Shown here: piece after piece, positions 27,370 to 36,200 of the stretch | Layout: each line of letters starts with the position of its first letter | How positions within the stretch are numbered: position 1 is the stretch's first letter | NCBI RefSeq assembly: GCF_900107795.1 | Contig: NZ_FNRL01000006.1 | Location: forward strand, 1 to 64,000 | Direction: 5' to 3' | Length of the DNA stretch: 64,000 bases | DNA from: Chitinophaga terrae (ex Kim and Jung 2007) | Lineage (GTDB): Bacteria; Bacteroidota; Bacteroidia; Chitinophagales; Chitinophagaceae | Made by a program: the position numbers and the translations under genes | The notes under the pieces: model-generated | Databases searched by the model: none | What the model was told of the DNA's origin: nothing | The model's input: the letters and a program-made list of their open reading frames with translations, nothing else

Positions 27370-27785
27370 AAAACTTGTAATTGATAGGATCCGGGCCGCG
27401 GTGGATTCAAGGCATTTATGACCTAAAAAGTCACGTACATACTCCATGCTCATACCGCTTTGCAAAAGATGCGTAGCTATACTATGCCGCAGGTAATGAG
27501 GGCTGATATGCTTACGCATACCCGCTTTGCGCAGTAAGGATTTAAGCAGGGCTACATAACTATCTCCCCGCATAGCCCTACACTTACTGTTAAGCTTAAA
27601 CGCTGTACCGGTATATCTGGCCGTGCCTCGCTCCTGTAATACATACTGCTCCAAACTATCCGCTACCTTGCCTGTTAACGGGATCACGCGGCGCCTGGTG
27701 CCTTTCCCTGATCTTACATACAATAACCGGTGCCTGAACTGAACATCTGGTAAACGTAGCCACACGGCCTCACTGCGCCGAACAG
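27370..27785 (-). pseudogene. Tyrosine recombinase 1, truncated and lacking its catalytic Tyr
   Basis: The frame keeps the catalytic domain of a XerC/D-like recombinase: VRRSEAVWLRLPD (Arg I), SGKGTRRRVIPL (Lys), SPHYLRHSIATHLL (HxxR) and DFLGHKCLEST (His). The expected nucleophile Tyr after EST is absent (ESTAARILSIT), and the frame runs straight into recombinase 2. The N-terminal core-binding domain is missing; homology stops near 27785, where the oppositely oriented XRE gene begins. The enzyme cannot be active. Confidence 0.75.
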
Positions 27786-28115
27786 TTTCGCAAAAAATTA
27801 AGAGCGGCCAGAGAAGCCAAAGGCTTCTCCCAGGCAGAGTTGGCAAGACAAATAACCTCTCATCACTCTATTATCGGTAAGTATGAACGCGATGAAGTGA
27901 AGCCGACTATCGACGTCATAAAAAAACTTGCTGATGTCCTGGAGACAACCGTTGGATATTTATTGGGCGAGTCAGAAGATCGGGAACTTTTAAAAGATCC
28001 CTCTATGCTTAAACGGTTGAATGATATTTCTAAATTCCCTGACCAGGATAAAAAATGTATCCTCTATGCTCTTGATGCTATGATCAATAATGTAAAGTTC
28101 AAAGCTATTCAATAA
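27783..28115 (+). pseudogene. XRE-family HTH regulator lacking its start (module 3)
   Basis: From 27783 the frame reads QFRKKLRAAREAKGFSQAEL, then SIIGKYERDEVKPTIDVIKK and ADVLETTVGYLLGES, a nearly complete HTH_3 DNA-binding domain, followed by a C-terminal tail FPDQDKKCILYALDAM. Only the first few residues are missing; no ATG occurs in frame upstream because recombinase 1 joins here. A TTG at 27840 could start a 91-residue form that has lost helix 1. The gene faces the immunity gene of module 3 and is the least damaged of the three XRE copies. Confidence 0.7.
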
Positions 28116-28190
28116 TTAAGTGATAGCAGCCATTAGGTTGCTCGCACTTAAAAAATCAAGGATCAAGTAATTCTTAATCCTTGATTTAAC
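28116..28190. terminator. Two stem-loops between XRE gene and immunity gene (module 3)
   Basis: TTAAGTG pairs with CACTTAA around 28120-28150. AAATCAAGGAT (28153-28163) and ATCCTTGATTT (28177-28187) form a perfect 11-bp stem. Both lie between convergent genes. Confidence 0.6.
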
Positions 28191-28201
28191 TAAATTCATT
28201 T

Positions 28202-28483
28202 TTACAAAACCAAATCTTTATTCTGAACTGCATAATATTCTATCTTGTCTATATTTTGATTCATTACAGTATTTAACTCCGATCCGCAAAATGGACAATA
28301 ACTTATTGCTTGTTGCAAAACGGTTAACCGCCCCTCTTTCAATTCGATATCTTGATTACGTCCTTGTAAAAATACAGTATAACTATTATCCTCATACTTC
28401 TTAGGCACTGCTGAAAAACCTTTTTTCCCAGCAGCAGAGAACCAAGTACTTAGCTGAGAACAACAAAAATTAAGCATAATCAT
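28202..28483 (-). CDS. Candidate immunity protein with zinc-ribbon-like motif
   Basis: This 93-residue protein has no signal peptide. Near the middle it carries SYCPFCGSEL, half of a zinc ribbon, and two further Cys lie near the N-terminus (NFCCSQL). It begins two bases after the stop of the displaced toxin tail, as expected for a cognate immunity gene. The cytoplasmic prediction agrees with a toxin acting on a cytoplasmic target. No named immunity family is recognised. Confidence 0.55.
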   Translation of the reverse strand: MIMLNFCCSQLSTWFSAAGKKGFSAVPKKYEDNSYTVFLQGRNQDIELKEGRLTVLQQAISYCPFCGSELNTVMNQNIDKIEYYAVQNKDLVL

Positions 28484-28485
28484 CT

Positions 28486-29421
28486 TTATTTTATCATGTA
28501 TTTATTTAAATCATCTGCTACCTTCGGGTCAAATCGTATCTCTTCATTTCTTACTCCAGTAACATAATCGTAATCTTGCCAAGTACTCGCTAATCCTCTT
28601 CTTGTCCAGTCATTATACACATTTTTAGGTATCTTAAACTCATATAAAGTACCTTCTCTAATTGAATTTACTGCTGCACGATCTGTTCCTGTAGACAACA
28701 AACGCGTAGTTGATACTTTCCCTCCACTTAAATTTCCCTTATGATAAACAGTCTGATACTCTTCAAAATCAAAATTAGCCCATTTATCCTCAGAAGCTTT
28801 TGCTCCTGTCTTTGTTGCTGCTTTATTGCCACCTTGAGCAGCAGTAATTTGCTTATTAACAGAAGTTGTTGGGGTATTAGCCCTACGAACCGCCCAAGCA
28901 ACAGTAAAGCCATCTTGAAATAAACTAACGATCTCCTTTTCGTGCTCTGCTTCTCTCTGCATTGCAACTTGTGCCGTAGTTTGTTTACTTCCCAAAGACT
29001 GATCTAATTCGGCCTCTGTTTTACCACTAAACTGCTCCATAGCATTAGCCGTAACAGATCCAACACCTAATCTCTTCATCCATCCGGGAGCTTCATCTCC
29101 AAAATAATACTCATTCCCCTTATAATTCCAATAAGGATGCTCACCAAAGAGAGTCCATTCTTCCTTAGTCAAAGTAACCTGACTCTTTCCTGTTTTCTCG
29201 TTAAATGAGATGAGATAATATTTATTCTCTTCTCCATCTAAGTCTATTGCCTGTATTGGAGTATTATTAGCATATTGATATGGCGTTAATTCAGGGTAAG
29301 ACTTCATTAGTGGATCAACGCTTAGGAACTTTCCTATTCGTGGATCGTAGGCACGCATTCCGTAGTCGATCTGATTCCCCTCCCCCTTCACTTCATTATC
29401 ATTCTCCTTCCCATTAAACCC
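28486..29421 (-). CDS. Displaced RHS core plus possible ADP-ribosyltransferase tail
   Basis: The longest start is GTG 29391 (301 residues), but core homology begins earlier at NGFNGKENDNEVKG (29421), just after an in-frame TAG. Residues 1-53 of the GTG form are the RHS core (DYGMRAYDPRIGKFLSVDPL). A linker with a Lys/Ala-rich stretch follows, then a tail at about 210-301: YQTVYHKGNLSGGKVSTTRL, TLYEFKIPKNVY and RNEEIRF. The order of HKG, a Ser-Thr-Thr strand and a final EE resembles H/R-S-E ADP-ribosyltransferase toxins, but this is inference. The core differs clearly from the live gene at DNA level. Probably silent. Confidence 0.6.
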   Translation of the reverse strand, partial: GFNGKENDNEVKGEGNQIDYGMRAYDPRIGKFLSVDPLMKSYPELTPYQYANNTPIQAIDLDGEENKYYLISFNEKTGKSQVTLTKEEWTLFGEHPYWNYKGNEYYFGDEAPGWMKRLGVGSVTANAMEQFSGKTEAELDQSLGSKQTTAQVAMQREAEHEKEIVSLFQDGFTVAWAVRRANTPTTSVNKQITAAQGGNKAATKTGAKASEDKWANFDFEEYQTVYHKGNLSGGKVSTTRLLSTGTDRAAVNSIREGTLYEFKIPKNVYNDWTRRGLASTWQDYDYVTGVRNEEIRFDPKVADDLNKYMIK

Positions 29422-29466
29422 ATTCAGCTATACCCTCGAACCTTCCCCTGCCCGACTTACAGCACC

Positions 29467-29598
29467 ATCAAAGAACTTTCATAAATATATTATTTTTTCT
29501 TTCATCTGATTTTTCAGTTGAAAAAAAATAATTAATCATACCTGGTATTCAGTTGTTTTTTTCATTTGAAAGAAAAAAAATAATAACACGCGGGGTAA
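29467..29598. repeat. AT-rich boundary hairpin, copy B (internally duplicated)
   Basis: CATCAAAGAACTTTCATAAA leads into TTTTTTCTTTCATCTGATTT, and a second related unit TTTTTTCATTTGAAAGAAAA follows before ACACGCGGGG. Copy A has one unit; copy B has about 45 extra bases between the arms. Between this element and the terminator of the live operon (29392-29786) no gene is seen. Confidence 0.65.
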
Positions 29599-29619
29599 AA
29601 CAAAACAACCGACTACAGG

Positions 29620-29718
29620 ATAAAAGGATGGGTTACTATCGCTTAATCATTATTCTGTCGCTTAATCGAGGGGGTAACGTCTAAACCTATATTCTACCGC
29701 TTAATCCCATCCTTTTAT
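29620..29718. repeat. Variable-stem, conserved-loop element, copy B
   Basis: ATAAAAGGATGGG (29620-29632) and CCCATCCTTTTAT (29706-29718) form a perfect 13-bp inverted repeat. The 73-base interior starts TTACT and holds TATTCTGTCG (29651-29660) and TATTCTACCG (29690-29699), plus three CGCTTAATC units. The interior aligns with copy A; the stem does not. Confidence 0.7.
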
Positions 29719-29733
29719 ACTTATAAATAAAAT

Positions 29734-29761
29734 TGGGGCTCACATTATGATGCAAGCCCCA
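29734..29761 (-). terminator. Terminator of the RHS operon
   Basis: TGGGGCT and AGCCCCA form a 7-bp stem with a 14-base loop. In leftward RNA it is followed by AATTTTATTTAT. It lies 26 bases past the stop of the last operon gene. Confidence 0.7.
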
Positions 29762-29786
29762 TGATAATTTTCTTCAACAATTATTA

Positions 29787-30257
29787 TTAGTAAAGCCCAG
29801 GCGGTAAATTGCCACAATGCTTCCTTATAATTTTAAGCCAGCTTGAATCGTATCTCAACTCTACTGCACTATCCAAGGATGGAGATAAATCCATTAATTT
29901 TCCAGTTTCCAGATCAAAGTTTAATATCCCCATTAATGTACTATCGTTGCCGTGAGTATGATAAATCCGAATACCTAATGCCGAGTCGCCTGGTTCACTA
30001 ACGTGTATTCTATAATCAGACAGGTGCAAGTTAGTATCCGGGCGGTAGTTACTTGTCTGAAACATTCGATTTAATACCTCATCACAATCCATAACACTTG
30101 ATTGTTTTTCTGTGACATCTGACCTTCTGGTAACGGTGTCCGTCTGGTTAGACGCAACGATTATACTATCACCTGTAACAAGCGCTTCTTTTCCTTTAGG
30201 TGCCTGATTACATGCCCAAACACCAAAGCAAAAAAATAAAAAATAACATTTATTCAT
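29787..30257 (-). CDS. Candidate immunity lipoprotein of the live RHS toxin
   Basis: From ATG 30257 the protein has 156 residues and a lipoprotein signal (MNKCYFLFFCFGVWACNQAP). The mature part is soluble, rich in Asp and Ser, with IRIYHTHGNDSTLMGILNFD in the middle. It starts 7 bases after the RHS stop and is the last gene before the terminator, the standard immunity position. An earlier ATG at 30281 would overlap the RHS gene. Periplasmic location would suit a toxin acting on peptidoglycan or the membrane. No family is recognised. Confidence 0.6.
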   Translation of the reverse strand: MNKCYFLFFCFGVWACNQAPKGKEALVTGDSIIVASNQTDTVTRRSDVTEKQSSVMDCDEVLNRMFQTSNYRPDTNLHLSDYRIHVSEPGDSALGIRIYHTHGNDSTLMGILNFDLETGKLMDLSPSLDSAVELRYDSSWLKIIRKHCGNLPPGLY

Positions 30258-30264
30258 TAGAGAT

Positions 30265-33200
30265 TTATTTAGTCTTAACACTCACTTTATCTTCAAGCGC
30301 CTTCATTAATGAATCAACAACTTTGGAACTATTCTTCTCAATTGTTCTTCTATAATTCTCCTGTTCGGGTGCTGAAAGTGCCCCCCAACGTGCCCAATTA
30401 CCATTATATCGTTGGATATATTCAACCTTATACATCATTGCTCCTTCAACTGATGGGAAAATAATAAAAGGTTTAGGAGCATTTGTAACCTGTTTATTGC
30501 CGCCATGTCCACTCATGCCAGGCCCCTCAAACAAGGGATTAAGTCCTAAAGGTGTATACTCAGGATGTCGCTTATAAAGGTCTTTACCTGCCCAACCATA
30601 ATAAGGAGGCTCGTCTTCATGCCCTTTCAATGCCTCCATTCCTCCTGTACCTGTAGCACGATATTGTGCTGACGTAAAAACTCCGTGTCCATATTTTTTC
30701 GGGTTCGCAGATGTCGTCTCTGACACGTACATTTTTTCTACAATTCTAGCCATATCAGGTCCATAAAGGCTCAAAACCTGTTGTAATCCTGCTACTCCAT
30801 CACTATAGTCAAACTTCCCAGGTAAATGACCAGTGGCTGCAATTTCCTGTTTAATAATAGGAGATGGAGGAAGGGCTCGATAAGCAACATTTCCTTGTGC
30901 ATCAGTTGTCCGATATTTATGGATTTCGATTACAGCCTTAGTTGGAATCCAAAATACATTTGATACCTGATATAGTACAGGAGTATTTGACTTAGCATAA
31001 AAAGAGGTAACAACCTTAACTTCCTCACCATCTAAATCAATGCCTTGTATTGGTGTATTACTTGCGAACTGGTATGGTGTTAATTCAGGATACGATTTCG
31101 TTAATGGATCTACGCTTAGGAACTTCCCTACCCTCGGATCATACACCCGCATCCCATAATCCTGCTGGTTCCCCACTCCCTTCACCTCATTATCATTCTC
31201 CTTACCATTAAATCCGAACCTATACCCGCCCCCTGCATTCCAACTCCTGCCAACCTGCATCATACCAAAAGGTGTATAATCTGTCATGTTATACACTGTA
31301 GCCGGCTGGTCGGATATAGCTGCCAAAACGTTGCCTAAATGGTTGGTAAGCTCATAACGGGTACGGTTACTTTGATTCCAGAGCACTTTTGCATCACCGG
31401 GAGTACCGCTCACCTGCATTTCAGGTAACCACATCCCCAAACGACTGCTTCCATAAAGGTGTTGTTCCTTCCAGAAAACCTGGGCGCCACTATTATTTCC
31501 ATAAACTCCAAGTGTATTGCCTTGCGGATCCCTTACATACCAGGTTTTAACTGCCGCTTGCCCGGATTTGGTATATTCCTTATAAATGCGGTTGCCGGCA
31601 GCGTCGTACTTATATAACAAAGAACTTCCATCAGTAAAGTTAATATTTTTAATCTTTCCATATACTGTCCAACCAATATTTGAAATATTAGCTTTAGTGT
31701 CTTTGATTAAATTACCGATTTTATCGTATTGATAGTTATCAACCGGCATGTTATCAATATCAACGGAGTAGTTGTTGTCTGGTACATTGTCGGTGATATG
31801 CCGCAATGTATTGGCAGTTAAGTTACCGTTTGCATCTCTCGGATAAATGTATTTCAATTCATCCATCCTGATGTTTGTACTGGCTATCCCTTTTCTTTCG
31901 TATGCGAGGATATTGCCGTTTGCATCGTACCTGATCTCTTCCCGGTAATCCTCTGTCCGGGAAGTTGCGTCCCAACTGCTTGCACCCGCCGCCGGCTTGT
32001 GCTGGTACATTCTTACCAGCCTGTTTAACTGGTCATAACGATAGCTGTACCCTACCGGGTTGCCGCTGTTAAACTGGGTCATTGCCATGGTAGTTCTGCT
32101 GGTATTACCATTGTACAGGTTCTGTCCAGTTACGTCGGCTACATTATTTACATACTTCAATCCCAACGCCGTTGCGGTAGTTCCGCCAATTGGCTTAAAA
32201 TCGCCGGTATAATAATCAAGCGAGAAGGCCGCCTGGTCTTTAGCGAAGGTGCTTCTGGCACCGCCGCTCATCGCATCTTGCCCCATATCGTTGGCCGGAG
32301 TTAAACCGGTTCCATTGACAGCCTTCAGCCAGCCTTGCAAGGTATAGGCGTAATCGATACCTTGCACAGCGTTTCTTCCTATTTCTGTGCGGGCAAGCGG
32401 ACCATGCTTATAGTAAATATAGTACGCATCCTTGGTGCCCTGGTTAGTTGCTCCTCTCGGAGGTACCGTCCAGTTATCGCCATTATGGGTTACCCCGCTA
32501 AGAGCAGCGACTATCCTGTTTTCTGCGTCATATTCATAATTGTAAAAGAACTGGTCCGGCTTTCCAAACTGATAACGCAAGGCATCTACCTTTCCTCCAA
32601 CTAAATCATACTTATAATCCAGGCGCTTCATGTCGGTATCCGCCCATCCGTAGAGTTTCTGCCATAAGGTTTTAACGTTACCCAATAAATCATAACTGTA
32701 ATAAGTTGCCTGTTCATCAGTTCCTGCAACCTGCTGGAAAATGCTGGCTGCTACCCGTTTCCGCAGGTTCTCCTGCGGATAGGAGGCCGGTGATAACACC
32801 GGTGCATCATATACCGTTTTTGTGATCTGGCTGTTAGTGCCGCTGGCCACAAATAATTGTACAGAGTCGGCAGGCACAAAGTGCGGAACAGAAATATTAA
32901 GCGCATTCGCTTTCTCTCCTACTTCGACTATTCTTCCCTGGCCATCATATTTTGTATAGCTGAACACATTGCTGCCTAACATCTGGTTTGCATTCCGGCT
33001 GGCAAACAACCGGCCGAGCTGATCGTACCAGAAATAGCTGCTATTGGCATCAGGAGATGACTGCTGTACAACAGCGCCCAACGAGTTATAAGCATAATCT
33101 GTTGTTAGCCTGTGTTTTGGATAAATAGAGGTAGTCTGTACTTCTACTGTTCCTCCATCAGGCAACGTAGTTGGCGAACCTGCCAATGGTACATTCATCC

Positions 33201-36200
33201 TTCCCCAGGTGAGCGTATCTCTTAACAACCCTGTTGCATAAGCTGCCGCAAGTCCCATACAGTTTTCTTTTGCATTAGCGGCTATTTCAGCGGCAGTCAT
33301 TAAGCGTTTATACATGCGGATCTGCTTCAGGTACGCAAGGTTCTGGGTGTAGGACGCATTGCCCGTGGCGGCAGATGTTATTTCCCATCCGCATCCGAGA
33401 GCAGGGGCATTGGATACAACCGGGCAAGCCACTCCATTGACATATACACTGATTGCTCCGCTGCTATCCAGGTCTGGTCCCTGTAGCACAATATGTGTCC
33501 AGACATCCAACGGCGCTACTGCGCTAATATTAACATCTACCTGGTTTGAGGCGGTAATATCCACCCCACCGGGATTTACCGGATTAAGTTTGTAGATATC
33601 TGCATGCAAATAAGTACCGTCCATACAAACATTCAGATAGGCTTTGTTGCCGGCATTGGCAGCTACCTGCATCGCCCCGCCGTCGGGATTGTATACCCAG
33701 AATTCAATGGACTGGTTCGTGCCTGTCAGGGCAGTACCTAACTTGTTTAATGTCGTATCTACATTAGTATTGACCAATGGCCCATTATAGGAACAGTTGG
33801 TGTAAACTGCCCTTCTGGCCTGATCCACCTGGTCCAGCAAGGCCTGATCTTCAATAATATCTACTCCTTCCGGCGGTACTGTTCTTAAAAGGTTGCCTGC
33901 CTGGTCGTAATAGTATAAAGTATAATGATAGATCTGCTGGGAGGTATTTAATGTAACCTTATTTTTAGCTCCACTGCAGATATTTACATATTGTTTCCTG
34001 AAGTCAGTTTTAACTGAGTCGATATATTGAAGATACAGGCGTCTGCCTCCCTGAACAGCGCCATCTATCAGGTTATACATGCAAGTATAAGGGTCTGTTT
34101 TTTCAACAGAATAAACAGGACTATTGCATAATAAAGCGCCGGGCGTTGACTGCAATAACCTGCGATAGTTATCATAATCGGTAAAGCCTAATGTAAAGCC
34201 CCATCGCTGGTTCAGGTAATTTGTATATACTGCTTCGTAGTTTGCCTTGGTGCTGTCGAGCGTATTATTCAGATCCGTCTTCAGGTTGGCACGGGCCGCC
34301 CAGAATTCGGCAGCGGTAATGCATCCCTTTGCTTTCCCGTCTAAAAATACAGGCAGTGTTACTTCCCTGTCTACCAGGTATTTACAGTTATTGCAACCCT
34401 TCATTAAGGCGTCCAGCTCTGCTGAGCTAAGCTTCATAGCACTACCGTACTTACTAACCAGGTAATTGAAGAAGGTAGATGTTGGAGCGTTGGCCTGCTG
34501 TTCTGTTTTCAGGTCGCTCAACCGCTTGCAGATATCAGGGGATGTCCGGATGATCTGTTTGGTCATCAATTGCTGCTCCACGTTCGCCGCAGTTGGCGCA
34601 TCGGTGAGCCATGGATTGCAATCCTGTGTAAAAGTAGTCAGATAACGTTTCAGTACCTGTTGGAACGAACTGTCGCCGTCACTGTTCTTTTTGCCGCCCA
34701 GTGTGGAGCTTGAGCCAAGCATATGGTACTCGTCCGATCCCAGCATACATATCTCGGCCAGTTTAGTCCGTATTGTTGCTTTTTGTGTAGCAGTGGCGCA
34801 GGTCAGCTTATTAACGATCTGGTCAATATATACATCACAGGATGTCCTGAATTGTTTATTAATGGAGTCTTTACCAGGAAGCAGGTAGTAGTTTGAATCG
34901 ACGGGTAATGTTTCGGAATAGTTGATAGATCCTATCCTGCTTACCTTGTTTTTATAATTTGGTGAACAGTTTGGTCCTATATCTGGTGTCCCTTCACACT
35001 CCAAACTTAGTATTTCAAATGAGCGGTATTCTTCTGGGAAATAGATATCAAGACGTTCGGTACCGGGATAATAATAGAATGTCCGAATAGTCGTTTCGCC
35101 TCTCGATTGCATTCCTTCCACCTTACCAACAATTCGCAATCCCGGCGCCAAGGGAGCAGTACCTATATATCTTAAATGAACAATATTATAGTTAAGATCA
35201 TAAGGATCAACGGTCAATTCAAAAGGATATCCGTTGGAACCGACAAAATCAGAGCAAACCAGGTAATTTCCTGGCGACGGTGTCGGGTAGGTTATTGTGC
35301 CAGAAGCGGACCTGATTCCTCCTACTATACACTTTCCCTTACAATACGTGGTACTTTCGTTCATTACCAACTGATAGTACTTCTGCTTCAGTTCCAGGTA
35401 ATAGCCGGCATACATTTGCCACTGCAAGTCCGGCACCCTGCAATTTGCATCAGGCGTACAACTATTCCAACGGGTTAGAAAATCAGCTTTGCTGCCAGTA
35501 TTTGTGGTTCCCGACGAATCATTGCAATATAACTGATAGTCGATATACTGACTCAGGTTCTTGACGTTGTATCTTGAGTCATTAACCCCCATTATGTTTT
35601 TAGAGAAATTAGACAGGTCCGTTTTAAAGGCATCTGCATATGCTGCTCCCTTTCCTCCTGTTGCGAAAAAAGGATCTGCCGCAAACAACCACAACGCGTT
35701 GGTAGTACTATAAGCCAACCCGGATTGAATCTTAGGAATATCTGCCGCGTTAGTATATATCTCTCCTACCTTCTTATCCCAGATCTTCGACGCACTATTG
35801 TCGATACAGAAGTTTAATGCACAAATTTCGGGATGATTATTAAGGAATTTCTCCGCCCACTCCGACTTCCAGTACCGGATTAACTGTTGCAATGTGAAGT
35901 TAGAATCGTAAGGAGAGGTAATACTGCCATCCTCCCGCGTTATGATATTTGCTTTATAATCGGGGTCCGACGAACTTTTTACCGGGAATGCAGTACGCCA
36001 ATTCTGGTAAATCACATTTATATCAGTTTCCAACGGCTGACCGGTTGAATCGAACAGCGCATACTGGCCTCCCGGGCTTACATCCTGCAGCATCTCATTT
36101 CTGAGCTCATCGCATGGCGATAGGCAGGAAGAACGAACCGCCTGGCAGTTGCTGTACAACGAGTCATAAAGCGCCCCAGCCCAAAGATTGATAGCCGCCA

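Noticed and set aside
25836-29718. Reading the two stem-loop elements as integron attC sites
   Set aside because: attC sites keep conserved outer R boxes (GTTRRRY) and vary inside. These elements show the reverse and no IntI-type integrase is present.
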